The position numbers were made by a program, and so were the translations under genes. 64,000 bases of DNA, from contig JADQAV010000031.1 of the NCBI GenBank assembly GCA_019775845.1, positions 138 to 64,137 on the forward strand, in the 5' to 3' direction. This document shows, in pieces, positions 46,802-55,098 of this stretch. The stretch's first letter is position 1, and each line of letters opens with the position of its first letter. Under the pieces are notes generated by a model that ran no database searches, was not told where the DNA came from, and saw only the letters and a list, made by a program, of their open reading frames with translations. The DNA comes from Myrmaecium sp. VS I D KN 1. Lineage: Eukaryota; Ascomycota; Dothideomycetes; Valsariales; Valsariaceae.

Positions 46802-47614
46802 ATGCGTTCCTTCGCTGTTGCCGCTCTCATTGGCGCCGCCGCCGCCGTCCCCCAGTACGGCTCCTACGAGGCTCAGGGCTACGGTGCCGCCGCCGTCTCC
46901 TCCGCCGAGGCCGTCGCCGCGTCGACCGTCGTCGTCGGCTCCGTCCTGCCCCTGTCCTCCGCCGCTGCTGCCGCCGTCACCAGCAAGCCTATGACCACCA
47001 AGACCTACACCGCCACCTCGGTCATCACCATCACCTCCTGTCCGCCCGAGGTCACCAACTGCCCGGCCTCCTCCGGCAAGCCCCACACCTCCACCACCGA
47101 GTTCGAGACCACCACCGTCTGCCCGGTCGAGGAGGCTGAGAGCAGCAGCCTGGCCGCCGCCCAGGCCACCTCCGCCCCGGCCGCCGTCGAGGTCTCCTCC
47201 GTCTCCGCCCCGGCCGTCGCCGCCGCCTCCTCCCCGGCCGCCTACGGCTCCGTCCCCGCCGCCGGTTCCGCCAGCGCCCCCGCGGTCGTCGCCGTCAGCT
47301 CCCCGGTCGCCGGCGTCCAGGCCGTCGGCTCCAGCGCCGCCGTCGCTGCCACCCCCTGCTCCAGCAGCACCCTGACCGTCACCGTCACCAGCTCCCCCGC
47401 TGCCGGTGTCCAGGCCGTCGGCACCAGCAGCGCGGCCGCCTACGCCCCTTACCCCACCGGCGCCGCCTCCGTCGCCCCCTACGGCACCGCCTCCTCCGGT
47501 TACAACGTCGCGACCGCCTACCCCTCCTCGCCCGCCTTCACCGGCGCCGCCAGCAGCGTCAACGCCGGCTTCGCCGTCGCTGGTCTCGGTGCCGTCGCCG
47601 CCTTCTTCTTCTAA
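46802..47614 (+). CDS. GPI-anchored Ala/Val/Ser-rich cell-wall protein
   Basis: Predicted surface protein of 270 aa in one exon. It has an N-terminal signal peptide (MRSFAVAALIGAAAAVPQY), a threonine-rich region with the motif TYTATSVITITSCPPEVTNCPASS found in many fungal GPI-anchored wall proteins, and a second cysteine in TTVCPVEE. A long low-complexity Ala/Val/Ser/Pro region follows, which would be O-glycosylated. Two related blocks (VAGVQAVGSSAAVAA and AAGVQAVGTSSAAAY) are an internal duplication. The end (NAGFAVAGLGAVAAFFF) is a hydrophobic GPI-attachment tail. Codons are almost all C-ending (GCC, GTC, TCC), more biased than most neighbours, and the leader is pyrimidine-rich, both suggesting strong expression. 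It stands alone beside the gene-poor region. Confidence 0.9.
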   Translation: MRSFAVAALIGAAAAVPQYGSYEAQGYGAAAVSSAEAVAASTVVVGSVLPLSSAAAAAVTSKPMTTKTYTATSVITITSCPPEVTNCPASSGKPHTSTTEFETTTVCPVEEAESSSLAAAQATSAPAAVEVSSVSAPAVAAASSPAAYGSVPAAGSASAPAVVAVSSPVAGVQAVGSSAAVAATPCSSSTLTVTVTSSPAAGVQAVGTSSAAAYAPYPTGAASVAPYGTASSGYNVATAYPSSPAFTGAASSVNAGFAVAGLGAVAAFFF

Positions 47615-49352
47615 GTCATCCGCACCTTCCCCTTTTCTTGAAGGAACAACGCCTTGATTCCCGGGTTTCCGGGTTTCCAGGCTATGGCTTTGCATGAACA
47701 ACAATCATGGTGGCGGGGTGAGCAAGCGAGTCAGTGAGGGGAGAGGATGTGTGGCACGCATTCAGTTCGTGCCCCTCCTTTCCTCTTTTCTCTCTCGCTT
47801 CTCACGCAGGCTTTCAGAGACAAATACCCAAACTTCCCTTTCCGGTGTTAAAACCTTATTTCTTTTCCTCTTTGTTCCATTTGCTTTGTACATTTTGGAT
47901 CGCTACTTTTTTTTTTCATCGGAAGTCTTTTCTCGATTTGCGTTTTTCTCGGTGGTGGTTGGTGGTTAATCGGTGGTGGTGATCGTGGTGCTGTTGTTGC
48001 GGTAGTGAAATGGAAACTTGACTGAAAAACCTAAAAACATTGCTTTCTTGATGTGGTTTGTTGTGTGAGGACTTGCCTTTTGCTGCTCTTGTCACCTCGC
48101 ATCCCTTTTACACAGGTCCGGTTCCGGCAGAATTCCTCGGTGGATGCCATGATCCCTCGCTCCTTCCCTTTCTCCATCACTCTCTCCCTATTTCAGATTA
48201 CGACTCAGACCGAACGGCCGCGAAAACCCCACCCACACTCCCCATTCTCTTTTCCTTCCTTCCAGCCTGCGCAGGAGATAGCCGGAGACAGTGTCGGTCA
48301 TAGTTGCAGTGGTGGGCTTGAGGTTGTGGTCGTGGTAGAGCTGGAATTGGTGTCCGACGTGCTGGAGTCCGACGTGCTGAAGTCAGAAGAAGACGTTCCC
48401 ATGCGACGACCCGATAAGCCGGCACGACACGGTACGGCGTGGCATGCCATGAGACGGTGGACCGCGTGCTATAGCATGGCGAATGGAGTGTTTGGCACGT
48501 GGAGTGACTGAGGGAAGGAGGGGAGGAAACAGCAAGGCGGTGTTGTGGGGGACTGTGGAGGAATGTTAGGATGGAATGTAGATGGAAGAAAGGCGGGGAT
48601 GGGTGAGGCAGGAACTATGGCTTCCGCCATGCACGTTCTTTGTCCGCGTATACGTGAGTTTATCTTGGTTTTAGTCTCAATTGAAAATGTACACAAGCGA
48701 AGAAACGTGAATCCTTTCGCTCTTTCCTTCTTCCCAAAAGATGTGGAAGTGAACATGGACATAGCGTGAGCCAGCAAAGAACGGCGAACCTCTTTCTTCT
48801 GTTGCCTTCTCATGCTGAGGTAGTATACATGAGGTCTGGTGAAGATACTATGATACATGTATGAACAACAACCCCGCTGACGAAAGATAAATATAAAAAA
48901 TGGGTATCATATGTGATGGAAAGAAAATGAGTCCCGATCCCACAGATTCAGTCCTCCGCGACTGTCATCTTTCCGAATCCGTCTCGTCCGCATCAAGCCT
49001 GGCCGGACTGGAGAGATAAATTTGGTGCTGCGCGAGCGGCGTTCGCGCCTCATCTCCAGCTCGTCCCTTCCCTCTCAGCCAACAATGCGATGTTGCTTGA
49101 CTGGCAAGAGGAGTGCTCCGATGGCTGCAGACAACAATCATAGCTTCGGCTGCTCGACGGCTGGAATCGTCTGAGCAGCATCCGTCATTTCGGGCAGCAG
49201 CCAACAGCCGTGCTCTCCATAACCACTCACAGGGCCTTGCAGCCCATGCAAGCAGTCGCTCTTCTTCCTTCCCACTCCATCCGCCAGATCCACTCTCAAA
49301 CGCACTCAGACCAGAAAAACATCGTAGAAACTCTCCGCCACGAGCAACATCA
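47615..49352. other. Convergent 3' intergenic region, no gene seen
   Basis: About 1.7 kb between the converging GPI-protein gene and the coiled-coil gene. The nearest candidates (frames of 129-152 codons at 48053-48511 and 48469-48858) are low-complexity, lack domains and are not called. Confidence 0.5.
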
Positions 49353-49949
49353 TCACCCACCCCTCCTCATCCCCTCCAAAACCCGGACCTCCGTCTCCCG
49401 CTGCGCCTCCAGCACACGCATGTCGCGCAGAACAGCCTCGTTCGCCGCGCGCGCCTCCTTGCGCCGCTCCATCCGCTCCCGCAGCGCACGTTGCGCGCGC
49501 TCCTGCGCCGCCTCCAGCACACGCGCCGCCTCCGCGCGGCTGAGCCGGTGGTCTTCGTCGCCGTCGCTGGCGAGCCCGGCGTCCGACAGCAGCCGCAACA
49601 CCAGGCGCTGTTGTTCTGGGTTGGAGAGCCGCGGGCCGGGACCGCCGCTGAGGTGCCCGGCGGGGTGGGTGAGGCGCACGCCTGGCAGTAGGGAGGGATG
49701 GATGCGGCGGGGGTCGGAGAGAGGAAGGGGGAGGGAGGAGAGGGGGATGCTTGGGAACGGTTCGGTTGGGAGGCTGGCTGCGTTGGTGTCGGAGGTTGAA
49801 GGCGGGTTGAGCACGATGTCCATAATGCTGTCTTCGAAGTCGGCGGAGTAGGGGAGGTCGCGCGGGGAGACGGGCGCAATGGGATCATCGGCTGATGTTG
49901 AGCCCGGGGGCGGGAGGGTGGCCGTGGTCGTCATTGGGGATATGGACAT
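49353..49949 (-). CDS. Unknown protein with C-terminal coiled coil
   Basis: I do not recognise this gene. The frame is open to 50132, but the region before 49949 overlaps the promoter of the divergent splicing-factor gene, so I place the start at 49949 (MSISPM, 198 aa). The N-terminal half is Ser/Pro/Thr-rich, with PYSADFEDSIMDIVLNPP standing out as a short conserved-looking motif. The middle has NPEQQRLVLRLLSDAGLASDGDEDHRLSRAEA, which resembles an EF-hand-like or short helical pair without a clear calcium loop. Residues from about 135 are a highly charged Arg/Glu/Ala helix, probably a coiled coil. Nothing identifies a function. Confidence 0.6.
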   Translation of the reverse strand: MSISPMTTTATLPPPGSTSADDPIAPVSPRDLPYSADFEDSIMDIVLNPPSTSDTNAASLPTEPFPSIPLSSLPLPLSDPRRIHPSLLPGVRLTHPAGHLSGGPGPRLSNPEQQRLVLRLLSDAGLASDGDEDHRLSRAEAARVLEAAQERAQRALRERMERRKEARAANEAVLRDMRVLEAQRETEVRVLEGMRRGG

Positions 49950-50161
49950 GGTGAGCGGTTGCGAAGATGTCGGGTGTTGCTGTTGACCGTTTGCTGCGGC
50001 ATGCGGCGAGTGAGCTTTGGGGTTGCGGTGCGCAAGGCGGTGAGGCGGGGCAATATGCTTGACATCTGCCGTTATACCTCCCACCTCTCTTCCTTTCTTC
50101 CTCTGCACAACCACCTTCGCGCAAAGCTTCACCCAAGATCTCGGCCTTGCAACACTTTAGG

Positions 50162-50217
50162 GTAAGTGACTGTACACTGTCATTGGATCAACACTTTCAT
50201 ATCTAACGTTCTTCCAG
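50162..50217 (+). other. Probable 5'-UTR intron of the SF3B5-type gene
   Basis: A GTAAGTGA donor at 50162, a branch-like TCTAACG and a TTCCAG acceptor about 30 nt before the start codon at 50250 form a typical short fungal intron in the leader. Removing it also removes upstream in-frame codons that would otherwise extend the protein from 50166. Confidence 0.6.
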
Positions 50218-50249
50218 ACAAACCTACTACCCACCCTCCTCTGTGCAAG

Positions 50250-51038
50250 ATGGCCGACAAGCTTCGTGCGACTCAGCAGCTCGAGCAGCTCCAAGCCCGC
50301 TACGTCGGTACCGGTCACCCCGACACCACCAAGTACGAGTGGACCGCCAACATCGCGCGCGACACGTATGCCTCCTACGTCGGCCATCCTGAGCTCCTTC
50401 AGTACATGGCCATCGGCCTCGGCGAGTCGCGCGAGAAGGTCCGCCTGATGATGCTGGAGAAGATGATCCGCCCCGTGGGCAACCCACCTGTAAGTGCTTA
50501 CACCGGCTCCGGCGCCAGCACGAGCGCTGCAACAGGACCGCCCACTGTTGACACGACTGGCAATCAAGCCCAACCAGTAACCGACGACACGGATTCGGAG
50601 GCCTCCACCTACCGCGCCTCCAGCACCGAAGTCTCGACCCCCAGTACCTTGAAGTGGTCCGACCTCGAGTGGGACACCGCGTCCGAACATGAGGATGAGA
50701 ACGGCGAGATCTTCACTAATCATCACAAGGTTCAGCAGGAGGACGATCATAGGAGCGCCCAGGCCCCCGCCGGCGCCGCCTTCCCTGCCAACAAGGCCGA
50801 GCCCGTTGACAAGAAGCAGGTCCAGGAGCGCTTCTGGAAGCAGATTCAAGACAGCATCGACCAGCAGGTTCGCGAGAAATACGCTGCGCATTTCCACGGC
50901 GGTCACCAGTCCGACGGCAGTCAGCAGGCGTCCGAAACGGAGCAGGAGCAGGAGCCAGCTCAGCCACCCACTCCAGCTCAGGACAACAAGGACGGTGCGG
51001 GCGTTCCGATCCGCACCAAGATGTCGGATGACGCTTAA
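50250..51038 (+). CDS. SF3B5-family splicing factor with long C-terminal tail
   Basis: Residues 1-80 are SF3B5/SF3b10 (yeast Ysf3), the small SF3b subunit of the U2 snRNP that packs against SF3B1. It has QLEQLQARYVGTGHPDTTKYEW, RDTYASYVGHPELLQYMAI and REKVRLMMLEKMIRPVGNPP. Family proteins normally stop a few residues later, at about 85 aa. Here the frame stays open to 51038 (262 aa). The added part is Ser/Thr/Asp/Glu-rich, with TPSTLKWSDLEWDTASEHEDENGEIF and a helical KKQVQERFWKQIQDSIDQQVREKYAAHF. A GTAAGT donor sits exactly after codon 80 (50490), and splicing to the CCAG at 50575-50577 would put TAA next, giving an 80-residue short form. So the gene may make both forms, or the tail may be an unspliced continuation. 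The SF3B5 identity is firm; the tail's status is not. Confidence 0.85.
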   Translation: MADKLRATQQLEQLQARYVGTGHPDTTKYEWTANIARDTYASYVGHPELLQYMAIGLGESREKVRLMMLEKMIRPVGNPPVSAYTGSGASTSAATGPPTVDTTGNQAQPVTDDTDSEASTYRASSTEVSTPSTLKWSDLEWDTASEHEDENGEIFTNHHKVQQEDDHRSAQAPAGAAFPANKAEPVDKKQVQERFWKQIQDSIDQQVREKYAAHFHGGHQSDGSQQASETEQEQEPAQPPTPAQDNKDGAGVPIRTKMSDDA

Positions 51039-51905
51039 GCTCCTCACCTCTTTTTCTCCTTCCCATGCTTTCCCCATGCCCTTCTTACGCTGGTCACCGT
51101 ATTTTCTTCACCGCCCGGCGCTTTCTTCGATACGGACTTTGGGTGTTTGCGAACGGGGGCGTTGCTGGTCTTTCACGGCGGGGCGTCGAAACGGAAAAGG
51201 TTTTCTGGGGCGTTGAAACTGAGCGTGCTCACACTGGTTCTGGTTCTTACACGGTCTTAGGACTTTTTTTCTTTTCTCTTTTCCTTCTTCTGTGATTAAT
51301 CCTGCCTCCCTGCTCCCACATGCTGGTTGCGGGTGAGTGACGCGCGGGATTCGATATTGATAATGGAGGGATGACGGGGTTTAGGGGAGATCGTAGTGGA
51401 ACGGAACCATCGTTCTTCAGGCTCCCCCTTTCTGATCAAGTCAAACAATGAATACTTTCCCTGTCTCTCCCAGATTGCATTCTTAGTTGACCATCCTCTC
51501 CTGTGAAACTCCTTCCCTCCTTCACCCACCCTTTCCCTCTCCTTCTTTTGCATCATAGCCGCCAGCGAAAACAAGTAAGAACACTCTCGCAAAGCAGGTG
51601 AAAAGAGGAGATAGGCACGATCGCGCCATGTCTATATCATGCATGTAGGGTAATGTGTATCCGTTACACTTTCCGCTTCCTTTCTTCCCAAACCTCCGGC
51701 TTGACTCGCAACGATTCTAATCTCAAGGTAATCACGTCTCCCAGGCCGTCCGTCCGCCCCTAGGGTCTGGACGACTTGTCATAATCCAGCCCTTACCTCT
51801 CTCGACTCTTCCTGTAACAGAAAGTCCCAATCCAAGTTCTTACTTCCCCTCTTTCCGTATGCTGATCATATCCACACCCCCTCCCTTTTCTCTTCCTCAG
51901 ACCAT
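51039..51905. other. Convergent 3' intergenic region, no gene seen
   Basis: About 0.87 kb between converging genes, T/C-rich. No gene seen. Confidence 0.5.
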
Positions 51906-52638
51906 CTACTCGCTATCGCTCCCGCTCCCGCTGCCCGCGCCGTCGTCATCATCCTCCGCCACCACGTCTCCACCCGCCAAGAACGCGTACTCGGCCTTCT
52001 GCAACATGTCCCGGAGCGGCTTGTTCGAGGGATCGGCCAGCTCGATCGGCTTAAGTTTCGCCTTGTTGCGTATCCTGTTGTTCATCATGACAGTCAGCAA
52101 TCAATCCTGCTCTCTTCCAAAGGGGGAACCCTTCCTAAAACGGAAAGGGAGAACGGGGTAGAACATACCGCGGATCACACCCCGCATCCAACAAAATCTC
52201 CACCACCGCCAGGGCGGCCTCCCTCTCCGCCTCGCCCTCCGATCGCGCCACGCTGCCATTCACAAAGCGCACCGCGGCATGCAGCGGCGTGTCGCCCTCG
52301 AGCCGGTTGGCCAGCTCGATCTCGAGCCCTTCCTGGTCGAGCAGGAGGTCGAGCACGTCGTAGCTGCCGTGCTGGGCCGCCAAGTGCAGCACCCCGTTGC
52401 CCAGCCCGTCCGCGGCCGCGTTCAGCGTCGCCGCGATGTGGGCTTCGGCCGTGGTGCCGGCGGTGGGTGTGTGGGCGCGCAGGTCGGACAGCACTTCCTC
52501 GAGGAGGGAGACGTTGTTGCGCCGGGCGGCTTCGAGGAGCAGTTCCCGGGGGGTGGCGCCCTGGGGTGGATGGTTAGTTCGTTGGCGGTTGTGTGGGTTT
52601 GGGGGTTGGGGACGGGGACGTACTTGGTCGTCGGCCAT
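51906..52638 (-). CDS. Ankyrin-repeat protein, YAR1-like
   Basis: Three exons, 52638-52624, 52560-52169 and 52074-51906, give 191 aa. The first exon is only 15 nt (MADDQ). Ankyrin repeats run from about residue 7 to 135: TPRELLLEAARRNNVSLLEEVL, then NGVLHLAAQHGSYDVLDLLLDQEG and GDTPLHAAVRFVNG...ALAVVEILLDAGCDPRIRNKAKLKPIELA. The C-terminus is acidic (EDDDDGAGSGSGSDSE). The size, the two to three repeats, the DPRIRNK segment and the acidic tail resemble yeast Yar1, the dedicated chaperone of ribosomal protein uS3 (Rps3). The ankyrin fold is certain; the YAR1 assignment is inference. It is divergent from RPC11. Confidence 0.85.
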
Positions 52639-53367
52639 GGTTTTGGTGCGGGCGAGTTTTGTGAGGTGGGCGGCAGGAAAGATGTGGAGGTGAGGGTGTA
52701 GGCGCGAGGTGTAGGATTGTGCGAACAGGTGTTCTCTTGAGGTCCGGGGAGACGGCGCGGGACCAGAAGTGAGGCGGGCTGGTGAGGGAGTGGTGGGGAT
52801 GTGAGTGGTTCAGGAGGTGAACGGATGGCGGGGCCCGGAGGTGTTGATGTTGGCGGGAAGTCGTGGCGCAAGATTCACGCTTTTCTAGAGGAGTTTGAGG
52901 GTTTCTTCCAGGAAGGATCGGTCGGTATACCACAGGCTCAGGCAAAGGGTACGGACAAGACGAGGAGAGGACGGAGAAGAAGGAGCCCAGAGAGTCAGGC
53001 AGAGAGATGTGGCTGTGCTGTGTCGTCCGCTCGGGCCCTGCCGGCCAGTGGACAGCTGCGTCACTTCCAATCCTTGGCGTTCTCCCACCCGCCCACGTCC
53101 GACCGTCCCCGTCCCGCTCCCGCGCGCCGAAGCAGTGCCGCCCGCCCAGACAGACGAAAAGGCGAAAGGGAAAAAATTCCGACAGCCGACAGCTATAAAA
53201 CCCCCATCCACCTTCCCACCACCACCACGCCTCTTTCTCTTTTCTCTTCTTCTTCCTTCAAGGACTTGTGCAGTCCCCAAAACCCAGAGAGACACACATA
53301 CACATACATACTTACTTCTACCTGTCTCTCTCTCATCCTTGACCGGAGAGGTCCATCCGGCGGCGCG
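52639..53367. promoter_or_regulatory. Divergent promoter region, ankyrin gene and RPC11
   Basis: About 0.7 kb between divergent starts. A CTATAAAAC element at about 53191-53199 lies some 170 bp before the RPC11 start and could be its TATA box. Long frames here (for example 52801-53427) are not supported. Confidence 0.45.
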
Positions 53368-53941
53368 ATGTTGCTCTGTAAGTCACTTCCCACCACTGCC
53401 CTTTCCTTCTTTTCACCTCTCAAGTGATGAAGCCAAATCGGATGTAAAACCCATTGTCATTGTCCAAGAGCGCAAAACCATGTGGATATTTTCCGTTGCC
53501 TTCCTTCTGATCCCTCTCAAAATCTCCTCACCAACAAAGCACAACAAAAACGAGAAAAGAGCACATCCACTAACCCTCCCCTCCCCAAACGCAGTCTGCC
53601 CCGCCTGCTCCAACCTCCTCACCGTCACACGCGTGCCCGAATCGCCCATCTACCCGGCAGACACACAGGGCAAGAACCGGTTCGAGTGCCGGTGCTGCCC
53701 CTACCAGTACGTGCTGGACCGGCGATACTACGAGCGCAAGACGATGCCGCGGAAGGAGGTCGAGGACGTCCTCGGCGGCGCCGACGCCTGGGCCAACGTC
53801 GACCGCACCGACGTCCCTTGCCCCAACGACCGCTGCGACGGCCGCCAGGCCTTCTTCTACCTCCTCCAGATCCGCTCCGCCGACGAGCCCATGACGCATT
53901 TCTATAAGTGCACCACCTGTGGGAAGCAGTGGCGGGAGTAG
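53368..53941 (+). CDS. rpc11: RNA polymerase III subunit RPC11
   Basis: Small Pol III subunit (TFIIS-like) needed for RNA cleavage, termination and reinitiation. Two exons, 53368-53377 and 53595-53941, give 118 aa, close to the family norm. The first exon has only 10 nt (ATG TTG CTC T); joining restores MLLFCPACSNLLTV. The N-terminal zinc ribbon has CPAC and a second pair in FECRCCPYQY. The C-terminal ribbon has CPNDRC and YKCTTCGKQWRE, with the invariant QIRSADEPMTHFYKC loop carrying the acidic Asp-Glu pair used in cleavage. The intron is 217 nt. A long frame covering the intron (52895-53941) is a read-through artefact. Confidence 0.95.
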
Positions 53942-55098
53942 GGGAGGAGGAATGCGGCGGCGGCGACCGTCGTCTCGTGGAAGGAGACGAGGGAGCTGCT
54001 TTTACTTTTTTTCGTTATATTCTACCTTGCGATGAGACATGGCTTGGCGTTTTACACATCACGGCGTTTTTGACATCCCTTCCTCTCTCCGTTACTGAGA
54101 GGAGCAAGAGGAAAGTCAAAGGAAAAAGAGATACCCCCATCGACGAAAGTCCTTTTCTTTAGTACCTATCGGCTCATGAGATATGAGGAAGAGAAAGCAT
54201 CCATCATGACGAAGATAATATACTCTTCATCTTGAACGCAAATGACCTCTCCGTTTATTATCATCATAAGAAACTATGCTTATCCATTATACCCTCACTC
54301 GCCGTCTGTCTCACAGCGACGGAAGAATACCATCCCCCTCCATCTATCCATCCCGCCCTCCCATTCAACCACCGTACTCCCCCCACTCCCCTCCACCACC
54401 TACCCCCATTGATTGATAGAGATATGATATAGATACTGTAGATATACATTATATATCCTATGATAGGAGGAGAAAGATGATGATACTAATAGCCGTAAAT
54501 AATGCTCAGGAACCATTAAGAAAACATGCTGGCCATCCATATAGAAATAAGACATGAAAAACACCGAATCGCCGCCATGTGCGAGGAAGATGAGGTAGTA
54601 AGAAAAAGATGATAGATGAGGTAACACAGAAAGGCAGAGCCACCGAACCGAACAGCAACCCCTCTTCCCGTAAGCCCGATGCCCGCAAATTATTAGAGTA
54701 CTAAAGTCTACTTTCTTTTTCTTCCGCCCATCCATGGCTCCATTTTCGGAAATTCATGTCAAAGGCTCCCCCGGACGCGCCATCGCAATCAATATCATCA
54801 CTCCCAGTGCGCTACTACGCATGCATATGTAAATATCCTCATGACCTCATCCATCCACATCCCTGTAGCGAAGCGACCGAAACATTGTTCCCGTAATGAA
54901 AGATTCGTATCCGTATCCCCGTGCGTACATATGCGAAGTAGAAGAAGAAGAATAAGAAGTTCGTCGGCATCGATTTTCCCACGTTGCTTTCCACCTCAGC
55001 TGGAGCACTGACCAGCGCCGACCGCGGAAATTTCAGGCATGGCAGCCGCGCGACACCGATGCTCTGATTTCATAACGATAGAGGTTCACGGTCCTCTC
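53942..55098. other. Convergent 3' intergenic region, no gene seen
   Basis: About 1.16 kb between the ends of RPC11 and the forkhead gene. AT-richer than the genes around it (54160-54560). No gene seen. Confidence 0.5.

Noticed and set aside
46793-47704. 303-codon Gly/Asp-rich minus-strand frame
   Set aside because: Reverse shadow of the C-ending codons of the GPI-protein gene.
52895-53941. 348-codon frame ending in RPC11
   Set aside because: It runs through the RPC11 intron and promoter; the conserved N-terminus MLLFCPAC needs the micro-exon join.
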